This document shows, one piece after another, positions 28,865-37,297 of a stretch of 64,000 nt of DNA. The notes under the pieces are model-generated. The model did not search any database. It saw nothing but the letters and a program-made list of their open reading frames with translations, and had not been told where the DNA came from. The DNA is from Natronoarchaeum mannanilyticum (GTDB taxonomy: Archaea > Halobacteriota > Halobacteria > Halobacteriales > Natronoarchaeaceae), in NCBI RefSeq assembly GCF_039522665.1, contig NZ_BAAADV010000007.1, forward strand, positions 124,001 to 188,000, given 5' to 3'. The first letter of the stretch is position 1. Each line of letters begins with the position of its first letter. The translations under genes were made by a program, and so were the position numbers.

Positions 28865-30793
28865 ATGGTAGCTGGCCAGGTAGTCCTGACCGTCCTTATG
28901 GGACTCTTTCTCGTGGGCGTCGCCGCGTGGCTCGGACGGCAATCGGACTGGCGACCGTCGACCGTCGGCGGCGGCGCGGTCGAGGAGGATCGCCGCGAAA
29001 CCGCGGAGAAGCCCGGCGGCCTGATGCGCTGGTTGACGACGGTCGACCACAAGGATATCGGGATCCTCTACGGGCTGTTCTCGGTGACGGCGTTCGTCGT
29101 CGGCGGCCTGATGGTCGTCGTGATGCGCCTGGAGCTGCTCCAGCCCGGCGAGACGATCATCGCCGCCGCGACGTACAACGCCCTGCTGACGAACCACGGC
29201 ATCACGATGCTATTCCTGTTCGGGACGCCCTTTATCGCCGCGTTCGCGAACTACTTCATCCCGCTGTTCATCGGCGCGAACGACATGGCGTTCCCGCGGA
29301 TCAACGCCATCGCGTTCTGGCTGCTGCCGGTGAGCGCGGTGCTGATCTGGGGCGGCTTCTTCCTCTGGCCGATCGTGGAGAACGTCGCGCCGGCCCAGAC
29401 GTCCTGGACGATGTACCCGCCGCTGTCAACCTCGAGCACGGCCCAGGGGACGCCCGCCGGCCCTACGGGGGTGGTTAATCCCGGCGCCGACATGATGATG
29501 CTGGGGCTGCACCTCTCGGGGATCTCGGCGACGATGGGGGCGATCAACTTCATCGCGACCATCTTCACCGAGCGCGGCGAGGACGTGGGGTGGCACAACC
29601 TCGATATCTTCTCGTGGACGATCCTCACCCAGTCGGCGCTCATCGTCTTCGCGTTCCCGCTGCTGGGCAGCGCCCTGTTGATGCTACTCTCCGACCGGAA
29701 CTTCGGGACGCTGTTCTTCGCTCCCGAGGGCGGCGGCCCCATTCTGTGGCAGCACCTGTTCTGGTTCTTCGGCCACCCCGAAGTGTACATCCTGGTGTTG
29801 CCGCCGATGGGGATCATCAGCTACGTCCTGCCCCGCTTCGCGGGCCGGAAACTGTTCGGGTTCAAGTTCGTCGTCTACTCGACGCTCGCGATCGGCGTCC
29901 TCTCCTTCGGCGTCTGGGCCCACCACATGTTCGCCTCCGGCATGGACCCGCGGATGGAGGGCGCCTTCATGGCCGTCTCGCTGGCGATCGCCATCCCGAG
30001 CGCGGTGAAGGTGTTCAACTGGATCACGACGATATGGAGCGGATCGATCACGTTGACTGCGCCGATGCTGTTCTGCATCGGCTTCATCTCGAACTTCATC
30101 ATCGGCGGCGTCACCGGCGTGTTCCTCGCCGCGGTGCCCGTCAACCTGATCCTCCACGAAACCCACTACGTGGTCGGGCACTTCCACTACATCGTGATGG
30201 GCGCCATCGGCTTCGCGTTCTTCGCCGGGTTCTACTACTGGTTCCCGCTCGTGACCGGGCGGATGTACCAGCAGCGCCTGGCGAAGTGGCACTTCTGGCT
30301 CTCGATGGTCGGGACGAACGTCGTGTTCTTCGCGCTGGTCCTGCTGGGCTACGCCGGGATGCCCCGCAAGTACGCCAACTACGACGTGCCGGTCGGGCCC
30401 CAGGAGCTGTTCATCAACCTCAACCAGATCGCGACGCTGGGGGCGCTGGTGTTGTTCGTCGGCCAGCTCGTCTGGGCGTACAACTTCATCTCTTCGGCGT
30501 TCGAGGGGCCCATCGTCGACGACGACGACCCCTGGGACCTCGACGAGACGGGGATGAAGACCCGCGAGTGGGACTGGTTCCGCGAGAACCGGATGCCGAT
30601 GTCCGGCGGCGGGCACGCGATCGCGTACGACGGCGGGACTGAACAGGATGCCGATGCAGAGGTTACGTCAGACGCTGACGCACAGGCACCGGCGGACGCC
30701 GATGCGACGACGGCATCGCCCGACGAAGATCCGCTATCGACCGACGCGGACGCCGAAGCGCGCGAAGCTGACCGAGACGCCGACGAAAACTAG
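28865..30793 (+). CDS. cox1: Heme-copper terminal oxidase subunit I
   Basis: A 642-residue integral membrane protein with about 13 helices. Landmarks: LLTNHGITMLFLFGTP (low-spin heme His), WFFGHPEVYILVLPP (CuB His with the cross-linked Tyr and the A-type Glu nearby), VWAHHMFASG (CuB His pair), and GHFHYIVMGA (heme ligands). These mark an A-type oxidase that reduces O2 to water and pumps protons. A C-terminal extension of about 70 residues is Asp/Ala-rich and probably cytoplasmic. No subunit II, III or heme-synthesis gene lies beside it, so partners must be elsewhere. The neighbours on both sides are on the opposite strand. Confidence 0.93.
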   Translation: MVAGQVVLTVLMGLFLVGVAAWLGRQSDWRPSTVGGGAVEEDRRETAEKPGGLMRWLTTVDHKDIGILYGLFSVTAFVVGGLMVVVMRLELLQPGETIIAAATYNALLTNHGITMLFLFGTPFIAAFANYFIPLFIGANDMAFPRINAIAFWLLPVSAVLIWGGFFLWPIVENVAPAQTSWTMYPPLSTSSTAQGTPAGPTGVVNPGADMMMLGLHLSGISATMGAINFIATIFTERGEDVGWHNLDIFSWTILTQSALIVFAFPLLGSALLMLLSDRNFGTLFFAPEGGGPILWQHLFWFFGHPEVYILVLPPMGIISYVLPRFAGRKLFGFKFVVYSTLAIGVLSFGVWAHHMFASGMDPRMEGAFMAVSLAIAIPSAVKVFNWITTIWSGSITLTAPMLFCIGFISNFIIGGVTGVFLAAVPVNLILHETHYVVGHFHYIVMGAIGFAFFAGFYYWFPLVTGRMYQQRLAKWHFWLSMVGTNVVFFALVLLGYAGMPRKYANYDVPVGPQELFINLNQIATLGALVLFVGQLVWAYNFISSAFEGPIVDDDDPWDLDETGMKTREWDWFRENRMPMSGGGHAIAYDGGTEQDADAEVTSDADAQAPADADATTASPDEDPLSTDADAEAREADRDADEN

Positions 30794-30794
30794 C

Positions 30795-31604
30795 CTACTC
30801 GCCCTGAAAGTCGGGCTCCTCGTCGCCGAAGAACGCCTCGTGGCCGCGCGCGTAGTCGTCGGTCCCCGCGAGGCGCGCGATCGTGTCGGCCTCCGCCTCC
30901 AGGTGCTCCTCGAACGTCCGCCCGTGGCTGTTCGCCATGAGGCGCTTGGTGGCGCCGAAGGCGCGCGTCGGGCCCGAAGCCAACTCGTCGGCGAGTTCCG
31001 CGAGCCGGTCGTCCAGCGAACTCACCGGGACGACCTCGGTCGCCAGCCCGTAGTCGACGGCGCGCTCGGCGTCGATCGGCGCGTCGAGCAGCGCGATCTC
31101 GCGGGCGCGCCGGTGGCCGACGAGTTCCGGCAGGAGGTACGTGATGCCGCCGTCGCCCGACAGTCCGAGCCGCGGGTAGGCGTACTCGAAGCGGGCGTCC
31201 TCCGAGACGACGACGAGGTCGGCGGCCATCGCGAGGCCGAAGCCCGCGCCGGCCGCGGTGCCGTTGACGCCGGCGATCACCGGCTTGGGCGCAGTCGCCA
31301 TGTGCCGGATCGCCGTGTGAAGCCGCGACGCCAGCGCGCGCAGCCGCCGGCCGTCGGACTCGTCGCCCTCCAGGTCCGTCAGGTCGGCGCCGGTGTTGAA
31401 CCAGTCGTCGGCGCCGGTCAGCACGACACAGCGCACGTCGTCGTCCGAGTCGGCGAGTTCGATGACGGCGTCGCGCAGGTCCCCGGCCATCGCCTCGCTC
31501 AGCGCGTTGTACGCGTCGGGCCGATCCATCCGGATGTAGCCCACCGCGCCCTCGCGCTCGACCTCGACGTGCTCGCTGCCGGCCTCGAAGCTGTCGGATT
31601 CCAT
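30795..31604 (-). CDS. Enoyl-CoA hydratase/isomerase family protein
   Basis: A 269-residue crotonase-fold enzyme. Oxyanion-hole segments are WFNTGADLTDL and GVNGTAAGAGFGLAMAAD; YPRLGLSGDGGITYLLP covers the second catalytic region, where an Asp rather than the usual Glu lies. This favours an isomerase (PaaG-like) over a classical hydratase, but cannot decide it. The ATG at 31604 is backed by a TATA-like GATTATTTC about 30 bases upstream. It is convergent with cox1 (one base between stops). Confidence 0.85.
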   Translation of the reverse strand: MESDSFEAGSEHVEVEREGAVGYIRMDRPDAYNALSEAMAGDLRDAVIELADSDDDVRCVVLTGADDWFNTGADLTDLEGDESDGRRLRALASRLHTAIRHMATAPKPVIAGVNGTAAGAGFGLAMAADLVVVSEDARFEYAYPRLGLSGDGGITYLLPELVGHRRAREIALLDAPIDAERAVDYGLATEVVPVSSLDDRLAELADELASGPTRAFGATKRLMANSHGRTFEEHLEAEADTIARLAGTDDYARGHEAFFGDEEPDFQGE

Positions 31605-31748
31605 GCGGGTACCTGCGCGGCCCACCCTGAAATAATCTAGCGCGGATCGACGGGATTCCCGTCACTCGGGGGCCGCCGGAACTGACGCGTCGACGAACGA
31701 CCGCAAGCTATCGGGACATTAATATCGCTGGCATGGACCCTTCGGTGT

Positions 31749-33119
31749 ATGGAGCGGTACGACGTGGCCGTCGTCGGTGGCGGTCCCGCGGGGACGTGTG
31801 CCGGCTGGGAGGCCGCCAAGGGCGGCGCCAGCGCGGTGGTACTGGAGAAGGGCGTCCCCCGCGAGGATCGCGACGGACTCGGTCCGGACTCGACGGACGC
31901 AGCGGGGATGCTCGACTACTGGGTCGACATCATGGACATCGACTACGAGCGCATCCCCGACGAGGCGATCCTCCGGGAGCTGTCGGGCACGGACTTCGTC
32001 GGCCCGAACGAGTCCGTCTCGCTCGACACCACCGGGATGGCGTCGAGCTACGACGGGTTCGGGTTCACGTTCCAGCGCGCCCGGATGGACGACTGGCTCC
32101 GCGAGGAAGCCGAGAGCGCGGGCGCCGACTACCGCGTCGGCGTCAGCGTCACCGACGTGGAGACCGACCTCTCGGGCGACCCGCGCCACGTCCTCGGTCT
32201 GCGCGACGGCGAGGACATCGGCGCGAAGTATCTCGTGCTCGCGGACGGCCCCCAGCGCCAGGTCACCAATCGCGTGCTCGATCGGTTCCTGCCCGACGAC
32301 GCCGACGTCACCGACTACGTCGGGACGACCCACGCCAACCACATCGCCTATCAGGAACACCGCGAGGTGCCAGAGGACGTGTTCGAGGACGACCGACTCA
32401 AGTTCTGGTGGGGGTACATGCCCGGCGAAACGGCCTACCCCTGGGTGTTCCCGAACGACGGCAACGTCGCCCGCATCGGGCTGACGATGCCGATCGGGAT
32501 GGACATCGACGAGGTCGAGAACCGCGATGACTACGCCCTGCTGGAGCCCGAGGACGACGGCATCCCGTCGGGAAGCGAGTACATCCGACGCCTGCTAGAA
32601 CGCGAGTACGGGGACCGGTACGACATCGAGGAAGACTTCCCGCTCGTCGAGGATCGCGGCAAGCGCGGCGGCACCGAGACGTACGCCATCTCCTCGACGC
32701 GCCCGATCGACTCGCCGACCCGCGCCGGCATCGCGGTCGCCGGCGGCGCGATGGGTACGACTTCGGCGTTCCACGAGGGCGGCTACCACGTCGCCGTTCG
32801 ATCGGGGCGGATCGCCGGCGAACTCGCCGCCAACGACGAGCTCCGGCGCTACAACGACGCCTGGAAGGACGCCATCGGCGACGAGCTCCTGCGGAACGTC
32901 ACGTTCGCGGACATCGTCGCGGAGTACGGCCCGGCGGACTGGGACCGGACTTTCGGCGTCGCCAACGACCTGCTCGCGCCCGAAGACGATCGGCTGCTGC
33001 GCTGGCAGCTCCGGTCGGGACTCGCGGGGCTGAAGGTCGTCGGCGAGTACAAGTGGCGGAAGTTCGGCTACCGGGACGGCAAATACGTCCAGCTCCGGGA
33101 GTCCGAGTACCAGCTGTAG
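31749..33119 (+). CDS. Geranylgeranyl reductase-family flavoprotein
   Basis: A 456-residue FAD protein. VAVVGGGPAGTCAGWEAAK is the N-terminal FAD site; FQRARMDDWLREEAE is the conserved second contact, and GIAVAGGAMGTTSAFHEGGYH the third. Members saturate the isoprenoid chains of archaeal lipids or quinones. It is longer than the ~400-residue digeranylgeranylglycerophospholipid reductases, so menaquinone or carotenoid side chains are possible targets. The start is supported by a TATA-like CATTAATATC about 28 bases upstream. Confidence 0.82.
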   Translation: MERYDVAVVGGGPAGTCAGWEAAKGGASAVVLEKGVPREDRDGLGPDSTDAAGMLDYWVDIMDIDYERIPDEAILRELSGTDFVGPNESVSLDTTGMASSYDGFGFTFQRARMDDWLREEAESAGADYRVGVSVTDVETDLSGDPRHVLGLRDGEDIGAKYLVLADGPQRQVTNRVLDRFLPDDADVTDYVGTTHANHIAYQEHREVPEDVFEDDRLKFWWGYMPGETAYPWVFPNDGNVARIGLTMPIGMDIDEVENRDDYALLEPEDDGIPSGSEYIRRLLEREYGDRYDIEEDFPLVEDRGKRGGTETYAISSTRPIDSPTRAGIAVAGGAMGTTSAFHEGGYHVAVRSGRIAGELAANDELRRYNDAWKDAIGDELLRNVTFADIVAEYGPADWDRTFGVANDLLAPEDDRLLRWQLRSGLAGLKVVGEYKWRKFGYRDGKYVQLRESEYQL

Positions 33120-33131
33120 GCGTCGATCGAG

Positions 33132-33344
33132 ATGCGGGCCACCACGCTGACGAAACTGGTCGGCCTGTCCGCGATCCTGGTGGTCGGCGGCTTCGTGACG
33201 ATGGGGTTTTCGCGGCTCGCGATCGGCTACGATCTCGCGCGAACGCTCGCGGCGCCGCTGTTTCTCTCGGGCTTTGCGATCGCGGTCGGCCTGTTCGCGT
33301 TCGGCGTGCTCTGGAAACTCGGCGTCGTCGCGATCGAGGAGTGA
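33132..33344 (+). CDS. Small two-helix membrane protein (70 aa)
   Basis: Seventy residues with two hydrophobic helices (about 8-25 and 41-64) joined by SRLAIGYDLARTL. It starts twelve bases after the flavoprotein gene, so the two are probably co-transcribed. It may anchor or assist the reductase at the membrane, but nothing in the sequence proves it. No family recognised. Confidence 0.6.
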   Translation: MRATTLTKLVGLSAILVVGGFVTMGFSRLAIGYDLARTLAAPLFLSGFAIAVGLFAFGVLWKLGVVAIEE

Positions 33345-33696
33345 CGCCGAAGTGGCGGTAACGACGCCGTCGGTGCTCGTGGCGACGCCCTTTTTTGGCC
33401 CCCTCGCCTACGTCCGACTGCGTACCTCAGTCCCCGCCCGAGCACGTCCGCCAGGACGCGATGACAGCGCGGAGAACCCGGGTGCGCGACACGCAGTTGC
33501 TGACCTGGTCGAGCGTCGCTCGACCCGCCCGGCACGAGGGTTTCCCGGTTGACAGGGCCTGCCGCCCGCGGATGATACCGGTCGTTAGTGTTCCGGGCGA
33601 CAACCACTCATTTACCGGTATAAAATCGCGTATCCCGGCTTCTATTGGCCGTATACGGCACAATTCGTTTATAACCAAAATGAGCTGAGTATCGGG
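33345..33696. other. Gene-free boundary region of the second island, with two palindromes and a promoter
   Basis: No convincing ORF. A perfect 19-base palindrome (ggtcgagcg-t-cgctcgacc) lies at 33507-33525 and may be a terminator hairpin or an operator. A 10-base palindrome, ccgtatacgg, is at 33649-33658. Composition shifts to AT-richer after about 33560. GTTTATAACC at 33667-33676 is a strong TATA-like element whose expected start point falls at 33697. Confidence 0.5.
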
Positions 33697-33756
33697 ATGA
33701 ATACTAACGACATTATCGATAATCTCAGGAGGTGCGTGTTCGATGCCTCCGCGTGA
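33697..33756 (+). CDS. Putative leaderless 19-codon upstream ORF
   Basis: ATG at 33697 opens a 19-residue frame (MNTNDIIDNLRRCVFDASA) that ends at 33754-33756, inside the start of the next gene (33743), in another frame. The TATA element centred at about 33671 puts the transcription start on this ATG, so the short ORF would be leaderless. The Shine-Dalgarno sequence of the next gene (aggaggtg, 33727-33734) lies within it. A leader peptide giving translational coupling or control is therefore plausible. No peptide evidence. Confidence 0.4.
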   Translation: MNTNDIIDNLRRCVFDASA

Positions 33757-34333
33757 TTACGATGATCGCCGGGTAGAAGTCTACTTCGGGCCGTCACACA
33801 AGGTTGACGTGACAAAGGAGGAGCTGGCTGAGTTCATCATCGAGGAGATGGCTCTCGAACGGTCAGATGGTGGGCCAAAGTGGACCGAAGGTGTGGCCGA
33901 GCTCGTCGAACTCGGGATGGAAGCCTTTGAGGAACAATATGGAGATGATCCAGAGTATGCGGAGGAGATCGCGAAGCTGAACCAGAAGCTCGATGAGTAC
34001 CAGAGCGAGATCAGAGAGATTTCGATTTCCCAGGAGGAGCCAGTTGACACTCTCATTCAAGCATCTAAACTAACCAGGCGTGCCCAAGCTCGTATCCTCA
34101 AAGTCTTGTCCGAAAATGCGAGAGAGGACGATGGGATGTCGCTGTTTGTCGATTTAGCGGAAGTAGCCAGAGAGGCGGATATGGAGTATAGTGCTGTTTC
34201 GCACTACACTCGTTTACTTGATCTGGGTGGGTTCGTTGATCGAGACACATACGGACAAAAGGCAAAACTGAACCATAGAAATGCATTTGAGAAATTTTGT
34301 GAGACAAGAATGGTCAACCCTGAGTCAATTTAA
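33743..34333 (+). CDS. Putative DNA-binding protein with C-terminal winged helix, unknown
   Basis: A 196-residue protein. The N-terminal 55 residues (RRVEVYFGPSHKVDVTKEEL, then an amphipathic helix) are unlike anything I know. The middle (about 68-100) is a charged helical stretch, perhaps coiled coil. Residues 110-196 look like a winged helix: ARILKVLSENA, then LAEVAREADMEYSAVSHYTR as the helix-turn-helix and GFVDRDTYGQ as the wing. A rare strong Shine-Dalgarno (aggaggtg) lies nine bases before the ATG, unlike most genes here. Codon usage is AT-richer. Convergent with the next gene (19-base gap). Likely a regulator for the island. Confidence 0.6.
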   Translation: MPPRDYDDRRVEVYFGPSHKVDVTKEELAEFIIEEMALERSDGGPKWTEGVAELVELGMEAFEEQYGDDPEYAEEIAKLNQKLDEYQSEIREISISQEEPVDTLIQASKLTRRAQARILKVLSENAREDDGMSLFVDLAEVAREADMEYSAVSHYTRLLDLGGFVDRDTYGQKAKLNHRNAFEKFCETRMVNPESI

Positions 34334-34352
34334 ACTGAATTGAGGTAGTTCC

Positions 34353-35744
34353 TTAGTCTTGAAAAAGCCCGGAGAGTAGTCTTTTTACATTATCCACTCT
34401 TGACAGAACGTTTGTGGTTGTCTCAGTCAGGTCATCATCAAATTGAATGATGTTGTCTTCGGTAGAGATGATGTCTATCACATCCTCTGTTGTCAGTTCA
34501 TTCCGCTCGTAAGCACACAGCATTTTGTAAAGCTCAACTGTTGTTAGTAACTTGAATCCCCTTTCATCAAGTTCATCAGTGAAGTTTTCAGTATTCAGAC
34601 GACGATCCTCCGGATCGCTCTTACGATCATGATTGACGATCAGTAGCCCAGTTCGATTTGTCCCATAGCCTTCACTCTCGGCGTCACTGAGATGACGATC
34701 AAGTTGGGAAATTTTCCCGTGGCTGACTCCCCCATCTGTTCCTGTTATCTCAAGAATATACGTTTCCGAATCAAGCGGAATTCCGCCATCACGGTGGCCA
34801 GATTTCTCTGGGTCTACACTTAATCCCATATGTCGAAGTACTCCCCTTACTGTGTCTTCAAGTGAATCTCCTGTGTCAAATAGGATCGTACGAAACTCTC
34901 TTGAGTTTCTTATTGTATCTTCAAGTGATGAAATCTGACTCTCAATATCGTTGATCTCCTGTTCTACCTTGTTATGATTGGGTAGTTCATAACTGTCAAC
35001 CCATCCCGGAACAGAGTCAAGATCAAATTCAAATAGGTGAGTTAGTGTCTGTCTGACAAAACCATCAAAGTCTTGGCTTTTCTTTTCTGGAACGAGGTAT
35101 ACCGCACCGGGCGAAACTTGGTCCTCGCTCTCATCTATTAGGCGGACCTCAGCGGCAATAGCACGGTTGACATTGTCCACGGCGATTCGCCAAAAATCAA
35201 AGTGTGGACCATACTCTCCCTTAGTCGGACTTCTCAGTGCTTTTGGCCCCCCTTTTCTCGGTCGAGGGTCAAGATATGGGTCCCAAGTAAATGTTTGTAG
35301 TTGTCCGATGTCATTGATTACAATTTCCCAATTAAATTGGTTCCCGAAATACCAATCCCACTCATCATCAACAAGCTCAATCAAGTCACCATTTTCGTCA
35401 TCACTGGCATCTATTCCAAATGGGAGCCATGAGAGTAGGTTTGCTTGATACTTCTCATCGTTCCCGTCGTGGTCTTCTCCTTTGAAATACGGTGAAAGTT
35501 CCTCAGGTAGTCTGATTACGACGTCATTCCCCGCCCCGATAAATTGAACAAGATCACGCCGGTCCGGGAATGTCACTGATTCTTCCCAGCCAAAGTAGGG
35601 GTGGGCAAATTCATGAGCATGTAACTGAAGATCCATCAGGTCGATGAACGCATGTGTATGATTTTTAATATTATCTGATTCGTCCCAATCGACATGTGTG
35701 TCAGCTATGGAGCAATCAGGGCCCTTGACCAGAATCCGTCTCAT
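34353..35744 (-). CDS. Large unknown protein with coiled coil and PD-(D/E)XK nuclease-like domain
   Basis: A 463-residue cytoplasmic protein. Residues 1-80 (MRRILVKGPDCSIADTHVDW; DLVQFIGAGNDVVIRLP) resemble an alpha/beta nucleotide- or amidotransferase-like N-domain. A middle region to 255 is unassigned. Residues 256-281 form a heptad-like coiled coil. Residues 284-410 have the order expected for a PD-(D/E)XK nuclease: helix with SLEDTVRGVLRHMGL (Glu296), Asp319 in HRDGGIP, Glu332 in YILEITG, and Gln347 in KISQLDRHL. The usual lysine after the Glu is replaced by Thr (EIT), so cleavage may be altered or lost. AT-rich and foreign-looking. Nuclease-like domains in accessory islands often serve defence; unproven here. 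Confidence 0.6.
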   Translation of the reverse strand: MRRILVKGPDCSIADTHVDWDESDNIKNHTHAFIDLMDLQLHAHEFAHPYFGWEESVTFPDRRDLVQFIGAGNDVVIRLPEELSPYFKGEDHDGNDEKYQANLLSWLPFGIDASDDENGDLIELVDDEWDWYFGNQFNWEIVINDIGQLQTFTWDPYLDPRPRKGGPKALRSPTKGEYGPHFDFWRIAVDNVNRAIAAEVRLIDESEDQVSPGAVYLVPEKKSQDFDGFVRQTLTHLFEFDLDSVPGWVDSYELPNHNKVEQEINDIESQISSLEDTIRNSREFRTILFDTGDSLEDTVRGVLRHMGLSVDPEKSGHRDGGIPLDSETYILEITGTDGGVSHGKISQLDRHLSDAESEGYGTNRTGLLIVNHDRKSDPEDRRLNTENFTDELDERGFKLLTTVELYKMLCAYERNELTTEDVIDIISTEDNIIQFDDDLTETTTNVLSRVDNVKRLLSGLFQD

Positions 35745-35850
35745 TACTATAATTCTGTCTCGTGAATTTGCTTAGTCGTTTGGTCATATCGACAGGTGTC
35801 GGGTTTGTGGGCGTAAATCATTATAGCGGCAAATCCAGCAAAACGACTGT

Positions 35851-36387
35851 CTATCGGGGTGATTTAATACCGACACGTCGACCCAACCAGCCAGTCACGG
35901 CGGCCACTACGGCGGCGATAAGAAAGCCACTGGCCAGCATACTTGCAAGTAATCCCCCTTCAAGTAACATTTCTCTTGTAATCAGAGGAGGAGAAACGGT
36001 ATATGCATAAGCAAGTGAGGCTATCGGAACAAGAACCAAGGCTACTATCCCAACACCAAGACCGACCAGTAACAACTGAACGCTGGTACGATCTCGAGCG
36101 AAACGAAGAAGTGGATACTGAGCGGTAATCGGTTCCCTTACATCCTGTTTGAGCCACCAGAGTCGATCTCGTCCAGGCTTTCGAGTCCCCAGAATATCTC
36201 GGCTCGCAAGGTCTTTCAGTCGTCTACGTACCTGTCGGTCGCTCAAATCGACTCTCTCAGATACTTCCGTCGTTAGAAGGACTTGGTGCTCCGCATACGA
36301 GAACGCATCAATAATCGGTTTGTCCTGTGTTTTTAGACTCGCATCAAGATCAGATATGGCCTCAGAATCCTCACTTTCCAAGCTCAT
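35851..36387 (-). CDS. Membrane-anchored winged-helix protein
   Basis: A 178-residue protein. Residues 24-80 are a winged helix (FSYAEHQVLLTTEVSERVDL, then SDRQVRRRLKDLASRDIL and a wing with GRDRLWWLK). Two membrane helices follow (about 104-128 and 143-166), with a short basic tail. The DNA-binding part would face the cytoplasm, so it could sense a membrane or outside signal and act directly at a promoter. The ATG at 36387 is chosen over a GTG at 36411. It is divergent from the TraB-like gene, with 118 bases between starts that hold repeated sequences. Confidence 0.65.
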   Translation of the reverse strand: MSLESEDSEAISDLDASLKTQDKPIIDAFSYAEHQVLLTTEVSERVDLSDRQVRRRLKDLASRDILGTRKPGRDRLWWLKQDVREPITAQYPLLRFARDRTSVQLLLVGLGVGIVALVLVPIASLAYAYTVSPPLITREMLLEGGLLASMLASGFLIAAVVAAVTGWLGRRVGIKSPR

Positions 36388-36505
36388 TGGTCGATGTCCC
36401 CTTGCGGACACTGGCTCTGTCCGGTTACAGACACAGATTTTGGATGTCTTTTTGCGGTCATCCTCTTGCCCCTATAATTCCCTGGCACGTCAGTTAACAT
36501 ACGCA
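36388..36505. promoter_or_regulatory. Divergent promoter with an 18-base direct repeat
   Basis: Two copies of an 18-base element, gatgtcCCCttgcggAca (36393-36410) and gatgtcTTTttgcggTca (36443-36460), match at 14 of 18 positions and are exactly 50 bases apart. Between them cggaca and tgtccg form a short inverted repeat. A TATA-like CTATAATTC at about 36471-36479 lies 27-31 bases before the TraB-like ATG. The spacing, about five turns of the helix, suits a regulator binding on one face, perhaps the winged-helix protein encoded beside it. Confidence 0.45.
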
Positions 36506-37297
36506 ATGAGTCGAGCCACTGTCAAAAAGACTGGCACGATCGAGGAGGATAGTAGTACAGAATCAGAGTCAGTAGTCCACCTGAAAGGGGAGATTCACAG
36601 TAGTCGCGGAGACCACGACAAAGAACGGGAGTTGATGAAGGATGGTATTGATGCTCTCGTTTTGGAAGGAACAGAGAACACTGGCGACTATGGGGTTACT
36701 GAGGGCTGGTTCCAACAGGCGATAGCGGGGATGTTCTATATTCTGAGCCCACTCTATGTTTCGAAGGAAATTCTCGTCGACTTCGCTGAGCTACAAGGTG
36801 CTAATGTGTACTTCACGCGGGAGAGTGACGCGGAGGTACTACGGAATGCCCCCTTAACGATGAGAGTGATTTCCGCCTCGTTGTATTTCCTTCTCCTACC
36901 GAGTAGCGTGATTGTCGGACTAATAACGGGGGACTATCTCGCTGGTGCTGGTTTCTTGGCCGTGAGCTTCTCTGTGCCGGTTCTTCTTCTCAGGTTCTAC
37001 AATATGGAGTTCAACTCAGGCGATCAGAATCGGGACGAGGTTATGGCTCAGAAAATCGCTGATGCGGCTGAGGAGAATGATACGGTACTTGCGGTTGTCG
37101 GAGCGGGGCATGCTGATGGTATAATTGACGCGCTACCGAAAACCCTGAACGTAACCTATCATCCGCCGGAATACGGTAGAGCATCCAAGGAGCATCTCAA
37201 AGAGATTCTCATTCCATTGTTCCAGACGTTCTCTCTCCTCCTAACTCTCTATCTGGCCATTCTTTGGATCATCGTGACTCTTGTCGGTTTCCTCTGA
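36506..37297 (+). CDS. TraB/PrgY-like membrane protein
   Basis: A 263-residue protein. The N-terminal segment SVVHLKGEIHSSRGDHDKER followed by DALVLEGTEN, and the later NRDEVMAQKIADAAEEN with LAVVGAGHADGI, are the two conserved halves of the TraB/PrgY/GumN fold, with the histidine and glutamate of a presumed metal-dependent protease-like site. Two membrane helices (about 119-163) lie between the halves and one more is at the C-terminus (239-262). PrgY-type proteins dampen peptide pheromones in enterococci; archaeal roles are unknown. The ATG at 36506 fits the TATA element; the long frame upstream is not coding. Confidence 0.7.
   Translation: MSRATVKKTGTIEEDSSTESESVVHLKGEIHSSRGDHDKERELMKDGIDALVLEGTENTGDYGVTEGWFQQAIAGMFYILSPLYVSKEILVDFAELQGANVYFTRESDAEVLRNAPLTMRVISASLYFLLLPSSVIVGLITGDYLAGAGFLAVSFSVPVLLLRFYNMEFNSGDQNRDEVMAQKIADAAEENDTVLAVVGAGHADGIIDALPKTLNVTYHPPEYGRASKEHLKEILIPLFQTFSLLLTLYLAILWIIVTLVGFL

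Noticed and set aside
33345-33696. Island attachment site
   Set aside because: No tRNA end or matching direct repeat at the two edges could be seen, so no att site is claimed.
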